Shown piece by piece: positions 36,250 to 48,979 of a DNA stretch of 64,000 nucleotides. The translations under genes were made by a program, and so were the position numbers. The notes below the pieces were generated by a model, which worked only from the letters and a program-made list of their open reading frames with translations, was not told where the DNA came from and did no database searches. Within the stretch, counting starts at the first letter, position 1; the number at the start of each line of letters is the position of its first letter. The stretch covers positions 620,001-684,000 of the forward strand of contig JAQFWX010000008.1 of the NCBI GenBank assembly GCA_027605045.1, in the 5' to 3' direction. Origin of the DNA: Phallus indusiatus. Lineage: Eukaryota > Basidiomycota > Agaricomycetes > Phallales > Phallaceae.

Positions 36250-36358
36250 CTAGCAAGAGGAGGAGGAGGAGACAAGTAGAAGAGCGAGTAAACGAGCTAC
36301 TGTTGTTGACTTTCCCACGTCGGAATGTGAAATTTCTTTATATTCCCGACGGGCCTCC
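36250..36358. promoter_or_regulatory. Divergent promoter between ATP1 and bL21m
   Basis: 109 bases separate the start codons of two nuclear genes for mitochondrial proteins. The segment has a GAGGAGGAGGAGGA purine tract near 36250 and a CACGTCGG box near 36317. No TATA box is evident. Confidence 0.6.
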
Positions 36359-36921
36359 ATGACCAACAGCAGTATGTCACTTTGTTTCGATGATACGCTC
36401 TTATTTTTGTTTTTATCTAATTCTCACTATTGTAACAAACAGTTTGGAGGTCTTTTTTATCGACGGCGAAGAGACTGTATACCACATCGCAACCGCCAGC
36501 ACCTACCGACCTTCCATCAGCTTTGGGATTGCTGAAATCGCAACCGTCACATTATGTCGTAGCCTCACTGCATCAACGGCGATATTTACTGACTCCAAAA
36601 GATTTGCTTACTGTGCCCCATCTCAAGGGAGTTGCAGTAGGTGATATTATCCGGCTGTCGAAAATTCACGAACTGGGCTCCAGAGACTTTACGCTCCGAG
36701 GCACGCCAACTATTCCTCCAGAAACAGTCAGGATAAATGCCACTGTCGTCGAACATACTAAAGGCCCTATGGAAGTGATTTTCAAGAAGAAACGCCGAAA
36801 AGGGTATCAAAAACATATCCGTCATAAACAAGGCTATACCAGACTACGCATCGGTCCGATCGAATTCTCTGACGGTCCCCCTGATTCGCATACGCCAACA
36901 ACAGTAGAGGAGGAAAAGTAA
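36359..36921 (+). CDS. MRPL49: Mitochondrial ribosomal protein bL21m
   Basis: Exon 1 is only 13 bases (36359-36371, ATGACCAACAGCA). A 71-base intron follows, and exon 2 runs 36443-36921. The joined start reads MTNSIWRSFLSTAKRLYTTS, a mitochondrial targeting leader. Then come QPSHYVVASLHQRRYLLTPK, DLLTVPHLKGVAVGDIIRLS, KIHELGSRDFTLRGTPTIPP and the bL21 signature VIFKKKRRKGYQKHIRHKQG followed by YTRLRIGPIEF. It ends with an acidic VEEEK tail. Length (about 163 residues) suits the family. It is a structural protein of the mitoribosomal large subunit. Convergent with PRP40 across 123 bases. Confidence 0.9.
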
Positions 36922-37044
36922 TACTTTTGCATTCACATAACGAGTTGAATTTGACTTTTGGCAAGCATATAAAAGTATTTAGTTATATTCGATTACTATA
37001 TATATGTTATTTTGGGCTACTTAACATACAGAAAGCTGATCAAA

Positions 37045-40000
37045 TTAAATCTCCCCCTCTTCAGGCGTGTCTTCTCGTTTGGAAGGCTCAGTCTTCTCAA
37101 CACGAGGTTTCTAAAAAATATATGTTGGCCTTTAACGATCTCTAAGAAAAAGAAAATGCATTTTACCTTTTCAGCGCGTTTTTCGCTTTCAACCTCGCCA
37201 TCTGCCAATCTCTTGCTGCCTTCGCGTTCACGGTCGTCGTGGGACTCCGGACCATCACTACGACCACGCTCTCGGGAACTATCACGACGAGTGAGGCCAT
37301 CTTCCCAATCCATCTCGTCTTTGCGTTTATCACGGCCGCGGTCTCGTTCCCGGTCTCGCTCACGATCACGGTCACGGTCACGACCCCGCCCAGATTCTTT
37401 TTTACGATCCCTAATGCCATAACACTAAGCAGATAATTAATGAGGGATTTATGCAAGATACCTTTCACGGTCGCGATGTCTGCTGCTGTAGTAGTCTCGG
37501 TCTCGATCGCGGTCGCGGTCTTTATCGCGATATTCTCGTTTGTCATAGTCGTCGCGACTATGGCGCGAATGTCGATCTTTATCATACTCTTTGCTTTTAT
37601 CGCGATCATGCCTATCCCTATCTCGCTCCCGGTCGCGGTCCTTGTGGCTACGTTCGTCTCTGTCTCTATAGCGGTCGCTCTCGCGGTCTGGTTCCTTTCG
37701 TCTTCTGCTAGTCGTCGAGGCACCATCTTCAGATGCTTCTTTAAGCTTTTCCTAGGAAGCGAGTAAGGAAAATAAATACAGAAAATTGTAAGCAAACGGT
37801 CGCGCATATTTACTTTTTGTCTGCGGACAAACTTGGCAAATGCAGCTCGTCTTCCATCATCGTCGAGAACCTTGAATTCTGGAAGGTGCTCAATCAAGGG
37901 AACCGTCTGGAAGATAATTGTAAACAGATTAAAAAGTGAATAATAAACTAAACATACGTCGTCGTAAGATGAATCAAGGTCAACCGGCTTGTCAAGCTTC
38001 TTCATGGCATATCGGAGATCGTCCTGTAAGTGCCTTTGTTTGCGTTCAGCGCGTCGCTTCTCCTCAGCTTGGATCTTTAACGCATCATCCTTTAACTTTG
38101 AGAATAATAAATCGTAAATCAGCGTAAATAATAGTCGATAAGAATACATACCGCTCTCCAAATATCATGCCTTTCTTTTTCTGTCAACTCGTTGACCTCC
38201 TCATCGTCAGCTTCAGCATCCTTGAGGGCCTTCAAAAATTCTTCTTCCGGAGTATCAACGGTGACATTGAAATCCTTGTTTTTTAAGACACGGAGGGCGA
38301 TAGCAATTCGAGCATCCAGTTGTTGATCAAGCTCATCGACCACATCCCAAAACAACTCCAAAGGAGTCGAGCCAGGTTTACCCAACATATCCAAATAAGC
38401 CGATTCAGAAGAAAACAACGAATATACTTCCTTCCACTTTGTACGAGGTCGAATTTTATTTTCACGCACCAAGTTGGCAAGCAGAGCCTAAATATCACAT
38501 TGAAAATAAAAATTGGAAATATAGTAAAAAACGTCCGACTGACCTTAAATGCTTCCCTGGCTTTCCTTTCTTGACGTGCTTTCTCAATCTGGCTTTTACG
38601 AAATTGCTCTTCAAACTCACGTTCCTTCACACGTGAATAATCTTCAAATGCAAGAAGGATGTCCAAATCCGGTAGTTTCTGGAGCTCTTCATCGTTTTTC
38701 CACTCATGAGAGTCTCGGAGCATGTTGTGAGCTTGCCGCCAACGCGTCATCACATCCACCTCCAACTGCTTGAATAAAGTTACGACTTTGGCAATCGAGC
38801 GAGCTCTAATTTCTCGAGATTCTTGCTAATAATAATAGATAGTTAATATATGGTACAAAACGTTAAGTGAACAAACAACGCTCACCACTTCGCGTTGTTT
38901 CAACTCTGCAACGTATTCTTCAAAAATAAGCTTTCGCTCTGCTTCAACTTTAGCTTGCTGCCAGATGGGATGCTGAGAAAATAGCCGGTCGGCCGTTGTA
39001 AATGTCGTATAATGAAACACATTGGGATTACCCCTCAACATATTGCGTATTGCAGGACGCAACTTGGCTAATCGAGCTTCTTTCTCTTCAATCTCCTTTT
39101 GTTTGAGACCATCGACATACTATTTAACTAGGTTTAGCTTGATTCCTAGCAAGTTAATGAAAAGTACCTTTTGCCATGCAGCTTTTCTTTCGGCGAGACT
39201 GCTGAAAGATTTGTAGAGAGGATCAGTAACTATAGCCCTCATTGTGTGATCCCATGTCCACGTTGGATCGACACCAGCTTTTCTCAGCAAATGATTAAAG
39301 GCTTTTTCTGCTTCTTCATGAGTTGCCCATCCATTGTGAGGTATAACAGGATCATCAGGCATATTAGGTCTTAACGGCAATGGTCCTCCAGCACTGAGAG
39401 GTGGAGTAGGTTGAACCATTCCAGTGGCATTGACGGGGGTCCCATATGGTCCCAGAGGACGAGCTAAAAGATTCATATCGAGTCCATTTGTGAGCGCGAC
39501 AGCATTAGCATTCGTAGGCATTGGAGTGCCATCCGTTGGATTTGGAGCTAGCAAGCGATTGCTGGGCGAAATTAGACGTGTGAGTAAAGTTAAATGGTGA
39601 GAAAATACGTTACCCTGCAGGAGAGGGAATAGCAGGTGCAGGGCTTTCAGGAGGTGCGGTTTTCTGGTCCTTCTCGACCTTTTCTAGAAGAAGGAGAAGC
39701 TCATCAGGCATGTCCCATTTTGATTCTTTGGTCTGGGTCTGGAAGGTTCGAGGGTTAAGAAACTCATCGATAAGTAATATAAGTTTATGGAACGTACGTT
39801 AAAGTAATACTTTCTACCTCCCGCAAAGTACTCTTTCCATGTAGTTTGTGCTAATGCACGCTATAATTCGGTATAATCAAGGTCTGAGGATTCAAAGAGG
39901 TCGAGATTGATTCACCTCAAAAGGCGTTTTCAGATCTAATGCACTTGATCAGTATCCTGGCTTTTGACAAAATATAAAAAAGCAGCAGTTGTACCATCAG

Positions 40001-40191
40001 GTTTCTCCCAAACACTTTCTTTTGTAATGGCATTGTACCAATAGCTTCGACCTTCAGAATTACGATGCTCCGTCTTAAATAGGCATGAGTAAACCGAATC
40101 AACAAAATAACCTCTAAGTCTTACCCAGGTCGCCTGGAAACAAAAATTAGAATTCAAACAATCATTTTCAAAATATTAATAGACATACCAT
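37045..40191 (-). CDS. PRP40: U1 snRNP-associated splicing factor Prp40
   Basis: Bridges U1 snRNP and the branch-point complex during pre-mRNA splicing. The first coding exon appears to be just ATG (40189-40191), directly followed by GTATGT. A 9-base exon (GCGACCTGG) is next, then TEHRNSEGRSYWYNAITKES and VWEKPD, the first WW domain. A second WW follows (TTWKEYFAGGRKYYFN, near 39800-39850). Several FF domains: WATHEEAEKAFNHLLRKAGV, RAIVTDPLYKSFSSLAERKA, NVFHYTTFTTADRLFSQHPI, SEWKNDEE-type linkers and LVRENKIRPRTKWKEVYSLF. The C-terminal third is an alternating Arg-Asp/Arg-Glu region (37300-37720). It ends KPRVEKTEPSKREDTPEEGE I after a last intron, with TAA at 37045. Confidence 0.93.
37300..37720 (-). 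repeat. PRP40: Low-complexity Arg-Asp/Arg-Glu coding repeat in PRP40
   Basis: CGn-GAn dinucleotide-codon repeats make a near-uninterrupted RD/RE dipeptide domain, interrupted by one intron. Because of the repeat, all antisense frames are also open over hundreds of bases, which produces spurious plus-strand frames. Confidence 0.85.
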
Positions 40192-40632
40192 CGTTTTGTA
40201 TGGGACAAACCCTACCGCCGCCACTGACTAGGATATTCGCAACGAGTGTGATAAGTGAAGGACACCTACATGCACCCACAGTTTACCTTCCCAGTGCTGG
40301 TCGCATTACGGATAATAATTCAATTTTACATGTAGAACAGTGAAAGTCTGCTTATATTATGATGTACCAGTGCAGTGCTATTCATTATCTAGTGCTGACA
40401 ATGTCTAATAATCTTCATGACGAGATGCGCTACTTTGACCGATCGGGTCAAGCTCGGCCAACATCTGCCGCCAAGTCTAATCGTTTCAAGGAGAGGTGTT
40501 AAATCGGCGTAAACACGTTAAAACCTGCTTTATGTTGTATCCTCCTTGGAGAGTTAGATATCTGCGGTTTTCTTAGCAATTGACTCCTCCGAGACAATCT
40601 AGTCAATCTTACCGAGCGTTGTTGCAGCGATT
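40192..40632. other. Intergenic region between URB2 3' end and PRP40 5' end
   Basis: Holds the PRP40 promoter and the URB2 3' UTR, both on the minus strand. No gene was recognised. Confidence 0.5.
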
Positions 40633-43600
40633 TCAACCTTTTCCGGTGTACTTTTGTCTAGCATAATCGCCCCATAATGTTTTCAACAAAGCTTTCTGCT
40701 CAACGTCCAGATTTTGTATCATTAAAGTGTCCCGGCCGTGTTCTCCGGTCATGGCGCAAAGGGCAAATAATCCTGGTTGTAGTTCCTTCCTGACCGGCAC
40801 AGAGATATATGTCAAGGGATCGGAAATGGCCTCCAAGTATGCCAGCAAAACATATGGAGCATGTCTTGCGAACGATCTAGCCAACGACGTAGCTTTAGGC
40901 AATTCAGAACCGCCACGAGATCGAACAGACGTCTTTGTATTAAAGGACGTCAAAAGTCGTGCCAGTGCTGTTCCGTCCGAGGCACGAAAAGATTCGGATG
41001 GATTGACCCAACGAGGATACGTGTCAGCTATGAAGCGATATTGTTTGGTACCCAAATGAGGTCGAGCCGTGCGTAATAGCAATATCAGTCGGCGTAGAAT
41101 CTTGGATATGTGGGGAAGGAAGGAGTTCAGGAGGTCGTGTCTTAAACGAACGAGGTCATCTAGCAAAGAGACGGTCGCATGGAATATTGAATAAGACGTG
41201 TGGTCATCATGGTCATGGTATCCGTCCGTCAATGAATGTGTGATATTCAGTATCTCCCCGACGTCTAAAGACTTTAATGCCACAGCCTGAAACCAGTGTT
41301 ATTCTTTTACGAGAAGCCGTTCAGGAATTAGACTCACGCGTTCTGAACACTGGAAACGCAACAACTCAAAGATTTTGCTTATGGTCGAAGCAGACAATTG
41401 GGTGGTATCAGTGTTAGACAAAAGCCGAAGACACCGAGACGCAAAGGCTGAAGATATCTTAAATGATTCTATAACATATATTGTGATGAGATTTCAAATC
41501 CAAACTTTTCTATACTGGTACGCACTTTCTGGCGCATCTTTGAGAAACAAGATGGACGCATGTAAGGCCGCTGTCAGCATGGTCGTTGTTGTCTCCTTTT
41601 CTAGGTATTCTCCGAGAATATCCAAAAGAACTTCATACCGGTTCAATTCTAGTTCTTTGCAGAATCGGCTTAGAGGCTCATCACATGCTGAGTGCATAAT
41701 TAATTCAAATCCATAGAGAGACTGGAACAAACTCACCTTGCGAAGTAGTTTTCTGACTAACAAGTAGATAACCAGCGACAATTTCTGTAAGCATGGATTC
41801 TTCGGCTCCGTTGAACAATTTACTTTGAAGAAGCATTATGGACAAAATGTCTGGGTATAAATTTTGGGAATCAGGATTCGCGGTATGTAACGACACCACA
41901 CGTCGAAACAATGTGTTACAGATACTTCTTGAGTTGATGGGTCTCAACGGACCTGTGATACCGAATTTAACAGCGAAAGGAAAGGTGTGTGCGTTATACT
42001 CACCGCTTGAATTCCATATACATAAAGACAAAAATGCTTTCCAGCCTTTTACTATTGTATGAATACGGGATTGAAGCGCATTCTCCTCCAAAAACCGTCT
42101 ACTAACGCTTTCAAGGAGACGTCCCAGCCGAGCCTGCGTCTCATTTATTAGCGAAAGTGTAGGTTCGGACAATCTAAAAATGTAAATGCCAAGTGAGAAT
42201 AGGTCTGATTCAATGAATAGCATACCCGGTTCTTATAGCATAGTTTACGATGGAATCGATGATTAGTATTATTCGTGAAGGAATAAAGCTATCATCCAGG
42301 TTTCGTCCGGTTTTTAATTCGCTATTCAGTACCATACGAAGAATGACATCAAGGGATGAGCCTTCGCCTTTGGCCGCATTCTGTAGTATTAATCTACAAT
42401 AATAAGGTATTATTCAGACTTTGAGACATGTCGATCGACACACTTTAACAAAGCCGTCTGTATTCCTTCAGAGCTTGCACAGAACTGAGAATTTTCTTGA
42501 GATTGTTCCTTGAAGATATACTCAACCCATGACGAATCAGATGCCTAAAGTAGTCAAAATCACCAACATTGAAAATAACAGCATGTCTTACTATTTCTCC
42601 AATCAACTTTGAGGGCTGCTCATTCCAGCATTTAGACAGAAAGTCGCGAAAGGCTATGCAAACTTCCGTCCCAGAATTCTGCGAATTTCCCAGATTGATG
42701 AAGATATCGGCATTCAGAGCCTTTGTGATGAGATCGTCCTTCGATTTTTTCGAAAGGTAATTGGGAGGAAACCGGACTAGACGCCTGTATATATCGGCGG
42801 CATGCTTGAGGTCCTCATGCGAGCATTGCATACACCGCTTCAATTCGGCTGCACCCAGATCCGGTCGAATGAGTGTTTGCTTCGAAGCAAGAACCGAAGT
42901 TTCCTCTTCTAATACACCTTGCAATGCCGCTGAATAGTGGTTGGTAAATGAGATTATAAAACCCTAGAGCAAAACTTCGCACTTCTTAGATTTGGCATTT
43001 CCCAAAAGAAAGCACTTTGGAGTAGCCGATCCACAATAACGCCCATAGACAGCCGATCCTTCGCTTTAGGTTCTTTGTCTGCTTGATGTATAAGTAATCG
43101 TAATAATCTCCCAAGCTGTGTTTGGGACGCAAAGGCACTGTGATATAATTGAAATTAGTCTTTTCGAATTAACGAAAAAAACTTACTCTACAAATGGAAG
43201 ATATTCTTCTAATAAGAACGCCACTAAGACACGAGTCACATACGAAGAATGATAACAGAACTCGTTTCCGTCGAACATAGTGCTTTCGAAGTTCGCATGC
43301 GTCTCGATGTAGTCCAATACAGTATCTAGGTGCTTATTCTCCTTGCCTTGTTCGGAGATGTTACCGATGCTTGCATAAATACACCAACGTCCCTAAAGTC
43401 TTTGTAGGACAATGAAAAGAAGCGTCAAGTAATGCGAACTTACTAATTCAAGTTGAACTTCCGGCATCGTGACTTGCTTCATAAAGGTATTCATTGCACC
43501 AGCGTGGTTCAACAATGTTGGCCGAGCCTTCTTACCGACGTCATGATCATATTGAACGAATAGGGTATACGACAACTGTAGGAGGGAGCCGAAGAAACAT

Positions 43601-45654
43601 TGATCAGACCAGTTCATCGATGTATCCATGGACTTTCTTTTTTTAGACGAAGTTCCAGAGGAATGATTCTTCAAAAAAGAAAATAATTGCTCCAAGGCAA
43701 TTGCTATACAGTCATCCAACGCGATAAGACATGCAGACAATGCTTGGATATTCCTACGCGAAATGGCTTCTAGGATACTGGAGTTTATACGAACTTCCAT
43801 GAAGAATGCGACGGCTTCCATGTCAGGTCGTCTTTTGGTTGAACCAAAACCCGCACTTTCTGAGATCTTTCGGCGTTTAGCGGAGGGAGCGGTCCAAGAA
43901 TATCCTTCGATGCGGTTTTTCAAAACACTTCCAATTTTCTCGATTATCGACCCAGCTTGACCCGGAGAAGTATAGGTCATAAGGGCACTTCTGAGTTCAT
44001 CCAGAAACGCGAAGGAAATTAACGGAGAATGAAAGTATGCTTTGTAGATATTTTGCGGGGTCATATCTGATGTTAATGAAAATGCATCTTTCAGAGCATC
44101 TTGGAGTATTTCCGTGAAAACGTGCCATGTCCTTGTTTTGGAATAGAAGGATAATATCTGTTTCCAAAAGAGAAGAGCATCATCAAGAACTTGAGGAGAA
44201 ATCTTTTCGAAAAGAAATTCATTTCTAGTAAAAATAATGATTATTGAAGGCTCACTAAGGCAACCCGTCCTAGAACCTGTGGTAATACGGGATCAACTAA
44301 TTCCGGCTCTATACGATACAAAAAGCAGAAAACGCTTAAAGCATGCTGCAACACAGGCACTCGGGTTTCTAAGGATCCATCAGAAAGATAAGCACAAAAA
44401 CAAGTTCAGATAAACGAACCATCCCAAGGGGAGCCCATCAACAACAAAGCCCGTTGTCGCAAATCGCAAAGTTGCGACCTCCACTCAGTTCCGTTCTTAA
44501 TCGTGGTAATGTCTTCCTTCTCCGCAACCGCGAGTACTTCAATAATAACACTCCAAAGCTGACTTTGATCCTCCAAATCTTCAAGGCCCTTGAGATACTG
44601 TATTATTTGAATCGCAGAGTTTGTCCCCATTTCAGCCAGACGTTCTTGAACCTGCATGGCACTTAGTGACGGAGGAAACAGAGCGAGCTGGTGTTGACGA
44701 TGACTCGTAAAATGATCTTTGTAAAGGCGAGGCAAGACTTTCAGCAAACACCGTCTAAATGTCTGCTCGGATTTCCACTCATTGTTGAGAAAGACAAGCG
44801 AAAGTAGACACAGGGTGCTTTGCTTCGAATCCAGCGTCGATTTTAGGCTTTCCAAATTGAAGAGAATATGTCTACCGATTTGGTACAATTCTTCAACGGA
44901 AACACCCTCTGTGTCAGACTGCAAAGCAAGCAGCCATTCCTTAATATGCTGTGAAAACGCAGAGAATATCTAAAATTGGATATGAGAACATTATTGAAAT
45001 TGAACACAGACGTAGTCAGACCTTTTTCTTTTGGTTTGCAGAGGCTATGGCAAAATTATGGCGGAAAGAACTCCAAACCAAAGTAATCGTTTCTATCACG
45101 TGGGAGTCGAAAGAATGTTGTAAGGTCTCTGTTATTAGGGAAACGGAGGCCCAGAATAGATCCGACAAGGTATCCAAATTATGTGTAGACCGCGGCCACA
45201 ATATTGTTAAAGAACGAATGACTTGAGAGAAAAGCGTTTTCACAGACTCCGGCGAAAGGGAGCGGTATGAGAGAAAAATTGCAAGCAGAGAAGGTGCAAT
45301 TGTAAAACGCGAAACAATTGGTGCTAATGGCGTGTCTCCAGGATCAGAGAGCACATCTGCCAGTAGTTCCCAATATTGTGGATTCAAGATAGGTTCAACT
45401 TCAGAGCTTTTCGTATAAAGAAACAATGAAAATTTATTGACATAAAAGGCGTAGCGCACTTACCTTTTGACTCTAGTAAGCTGAGGTAATAGCCATTCTA
45501 GAATAATGCCAGCCTTCCTGGGTATTCGGGTCGCGCTATCTTTCCAGGCTGCTTTTGCAATGAACAGCTTAGTCGGCCAATCTTCATGCGGAGGATCTGA
45601 TGGTGCTTTTAAGGCTCTGACAAAAGAATGGGCAGATGTTAATGCCTCGTCCAT
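40633..45654 (-). CDS. URB2: Nucleolar pre-ribosomal-associated protein Urb2/Npa2
   Basis: Large nucleolar protein of early pre-60S particles, needed for 27S pre-rRNA processing. The C-terminal exon carries the Urb2/Npa2 domain: SIFHATVSLLDDLVRLRHDL, LRRLILLLRTARPHL, QYRFIADTYPRWVNPSES, FARHAPYVLLAYLEAISDPL, LQPGLFALCAMTGEHGRDTL and the end LLKTLWGDYARQKYTGKG. The start is placed at 45652-45654 (MDEALTSAHSFVRALKAPSD), which resembles the N terminus of agaricomycete Urb2. In between are about fifteen helical exons with no other domain. Roughly 1,500 residues, as expected. Intermediate exon borders were not all resolved. Upstream in-frame ATGs exist but add no family-like sequence. Confidence 0.87.
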
Positions 45655-46052
45655 GACGCATGAATTTTGGAATTGACTTTGCAGCTCAAAGCAAAAAAGG
45701 TATACTCGGCATCGCTCGGCAAAACATCGGCTAGTTCCCCTTCCTCTTTTAACACCTTGGTGCGCAACTCCTTCAAAGATGCAAAGCCGATATCTTGTTC
45801 GCATTTCCTGAGTGTAAACTCATGGACCACTCTTAACGAACTCTTGCACCAGGAAGTATGTACAATAAAAAGATACAGTATTAAACTCTGATTAGACTTT
45901 GGAATAAAGTGCCTTCTATCTTACTCAGTTAATTCGAGCGTTTTGTTTCGGAAAGAACTATTCCTTGGTGTTGTATGGAATAATTTGACAGAGCGCGCAA
46001 AAAGTCTAATTATTTTGTTCATCATGGGTAATGTATGTATATGCCGCACAAA
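45655..46052. other. Intergenic region between URB2 5' end and MFS gene 3' end
   Basis: About 400 bases. A 63-codon minus-strand frame (45639-45830) overlaps the URB2 start in another frame and has no family resemblance. Likely URB2 promoter plus the MFS 3' UTR. Confidence 0.5.
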
Positions 46053-47543
46053 TCAAATTTTGGCCGACTTGAATCCTACTTTTTTCGTCCTTGTAATGAA
46101 ACACAACACGCCACCCAAAATCAAAACAAAGCCGCTAAAAAACCACGTCCCAATGTAGGCTTTAGCACCAGTATGATCATGTTGTCCTCTGCTTAAAATT
46201 GCGCCTCCGATGGGATTGCCGACTAACGCAAAAAACGAAGCTATGGTGTATGCCATCCCGACTCGAGTACCGATGTGATCCGGGCGGGGAGTGAGGTGAG
46301 CAATTATAGCGGGTGGTAAGGAAATCATACTGCCGGATATGAATCCGTACAGAATGTCCAGTGCAATGAGAGAACCAGAGGTGGTGGCTACGGACCAAAG
46401 AATGGCAATAACACCCGCAAGGATGATCGAAGGTGTCATGATATTGAGTCCTCCAGTTCTAGATGAATAATTTGTGTTTGATAAAGCTGATATCGGATTA
46501 CTGAAATGCAACGTACTTGTCAGCCAAGTAATTCGGTCCTGTACGGCCGATAAGACTACAGGCGTTCATTATGGGTAATAACCACTTCGCAAGATTCGCT
46601 TTTACATGGATTACCCCCGCATAGCTCTCGACGTAGTAGTAAGGGATGTAGCTACCCATCAACATCATCGCGAAGGCGCCCACGAAGGACGTATATGCGG
46701 CTTCACGGAGGGCAGCAGCTTCCCAGAATGGTCCTTGTTTGCGTGGCGGCAGACGTAAACGAATAACAGCAATACAAATTGCGAGAGAGGCTAGCATAAT
46801 GAAGCCGAGAATACGCATAGACCAGCCGAAACCGACATGACTTAGGAGATTAGAGAAGATGATAGGGTAAACGATTCCAGCTGAAAGTGAAAACTTAAGA
46901 CAATAGTTGATTTGGTGAGTTTTGTTCTCACCTAGGCTGCTCCCGGTTGCTGCAACTCCGAATGCCGTCATTCTGTTGTGACGGAAAAACTGACCCAGCA
47001 CCGTTGGACAAGGGTACCATAGAAATCCAGCACCCAGCCCTACGCAGACACCCTGAGAGAGAAATAGCTGCCAATATTTGGTGCTAATCGAGGCCATCAT
47101 CATACCAAATACCTGGAAAAACGTTCCAATGAAAAGCTGAGTATGCAGATAACCGGCATCGACAAGACGGCCGCAGGGTGCGCCTATGATCATTAAAAGG
47201 AATGTTTGTATGCCACCAATCCAAGAGATTGTTGACGGTGAAGAACCGGGGAGTAGAGTTGTTGTATAGTAGTCTTGAAAAACTCCAAACGAATTGAGGA
47301 GACCCCTGCGAGGAGTAAGATACCGAAAAACCACGCGTGCAGAGAGTAAAACACTTGCCATGTGTTGAAAAAAATCATCCATGAAGCAAGAACTTGCAAC
47401 CAAGCTACCAGTCCACCATCTGGAGGAACATCTTCTTTCTCAACGACGAGTATGTCCTGCAAATCTTTCTCCGAGGAGGATTGAGCTACTGAAACCTTTT
47501 CATGGATTGTCGGTGAGGTTTCTTCGCTTTGCATGGTGGACAT
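46053..47543 (-). CDS. Monocarboxylate-type MFS transporter
   Basis: Twelve-segment major facilitator related to monocarboxylate porters (MCT family). It starts MSTMQSEETSPTIHEKVSVA, a cytosolic Ser/Glu-rich leader, then the family motif PPDGGLVAWLQVLASW before TM1. Exon 1 joins through a 53-base GC-AG intron (47306-47358) to give FNTWGLLNSFGVFQDYYTTT. Further TM segments: ISWIGGIQTFLLMIIGAPCG, FQVFGMMMASISTKYWQLFL, GVCVGLGAGFLWYPCPTVLG, IIFSNLLSHVGFGWSMRILG, FVGAFAMMLMGSYIPYYYVE, IILAGVIAILWSVATTSG, SFFALVGNPIGGAILSRGQ and WFFSGFVLILGGVLCFI. The Arg/Asp-type loop PCGRLVDAG lies between TM2 and TM3. It ends KVGFKSAKI. The substrate cannot be read from sequence. Confidence 0.9.
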
Positions 47544-47792
47544 AGAAAGAGACTTTGTTCCCGTTCAGGGTGCATAAAGCAGAAACAGACATTTGAGTCA
47601 ATAGCAGATGAAAAATGATTCTCACAAAATTGAAAATTGCAGTGCATCTGATCAAGCAAACAAATATTCAAGGTTGTTCCGGAGCCGCTGACTGGGCGCT
47701 TCGGGTTTCCGTTCCACACGCTTTTGCCAAGTGCGCCGCATGGTGCATCGGAACCTAGACTGTCGCTAAGAAATGGTGAACAAAAATCAACG

Positions 47793-48382
47793 AGTGTAAT
47801 CGTTCTCCTCTAACCACGTTTTCAACTTTCTGGAGGCCTCTGGATCCATTTGGTCTTTATTTTCAAATTTTTGAATCAGGAGTGTCGGTGATGTCCGTTT
47901 AATAAATTTCGGAGCCGGACAAATACTGAAGTAAATCAGCATGAGCGTCTTTTCATTGATCCGATAATTGTACAGGTGGGAAGATCGCCCCTCTTTGGCA
48001 TTGAGCGAGAGCCCAATTGAGCCACATGGTCTTCAATGTTGATACTACTTAAGCGGGATTCGACACTTCTTCCTGCAGAAAAAAGTGGATACAGGTGTGG
48101 CGGTGGAAGTCTCTCCAAGGCCAAGCCTCAAATTTGTCGACCTCTCTCCGGACCGCGAGGCTAAGGAGTTGATGTAGATGTAAGAAAAATCTTACACGAA
48201 AACCCAACTGTGTATCTCCGGCTAAAAAGAAAATCCACGGTGTACAATCATTCCATTAAGAATTAAGAAAAGGCACTATCAACACAGACGGAGAAACGGG
48301 ACTTACGGACGCTCAATACGAGGGAAAAATCTTTCAGGCAACATTACAATCCGAACCATGTAAGGTACCCACATCATGACAA
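47793..48382 (-). CDS. Weakly supported small multi-exon gene
   Basis: A chain of short exons can be fitted on the minus strand, with no family recognised. ATG near 48380 gives MMWVPYMVRIVMLPERFFPR, then a strong GTAAGT donor. Next come PRRYTVGFS, SSRSGERSTNLRLGLGETST, CRKKP, and a final exon SSHLYNYRINEKTLMLIYFS then CPAPKFIKRTSPTLLIQKFE and LKTWLEENDYTR, stopping near 47793. Two of the introns needed are unusually short (35 and 42 bases), which weakens the model. The last exon is the most protein-like part. The region may equally be a decayed gene or the MFS 5' flank. Confidence 0.3.
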
Positions 48383-48979
48383 TAAACGTAGTAGCTTGTA
48401 TTTTGTTTGGAAAATACCGGAGAACCCTTTTTTCGGTACACTTTGCACCGAATTAATGAGCAGCCCAGAACTGCGGTCAAATTTAATTCACATAGCTCAA
48501 GTTAATGAAGGATATCACCGTTGGCAGTCCTTATACTTGGTAGTGAAGTCGATACGGTCAACGGTCGCGTCGTTAATGTCTGGACGACCTTGGCTGTAAT
48601 GTAATTACTCGCCGCAATTCACGTTGGCATTGATTTCCTGGGTGACATTCGCATTGATGCAGTGTGCCTGTTTTCAAACGCGCCAGGTCCGCACAAGGAA
48701 GGCATATAATGACGAAATGCCACATTCGGAAGGTCGTCCGGATAACGACCGCTGGTAAATTTAAGTGCAAAAAAAAGGAAAGAGAAACGCTCACGACATC
48801 CGTTGTCCATCGATATTCGGAAAATGCAATGAGGATGAATTACGCAAGCATGAGACTGGATACATTCTTCGAGTTTGGGAATCTGATTTGTGTGTGTATA
48901 AAAAGGATGGTGCAAACTCCCCAGAGTCATAAAAAAAATCCATCCCCCCTTGACCTTACTTCCGTATAATACGCCTTCA
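48383..48979. other. Upstream region of the aminolevulinate synthase gene
   Basis: About 600 bases with no convincing gene. A 147-codon minus-strand frame spans 48619-49062 but overlaps the HEM1 first exon and lacks family features. Confidence 0.5.

Noticed and set aside
37012..37766. Long plus-strand open frames opposite PRP40
   Set aside because: They are antisense images of the Arg-Asp/Arg-Glu codon repeat and have no start context or family resemblance.
45639..45830. 63-codon minus-strand frame overlapping the URB2 start
   Set aside because: Different frame from URB2 and no resemblance to known proteins; the URB2 N terminus fits better.
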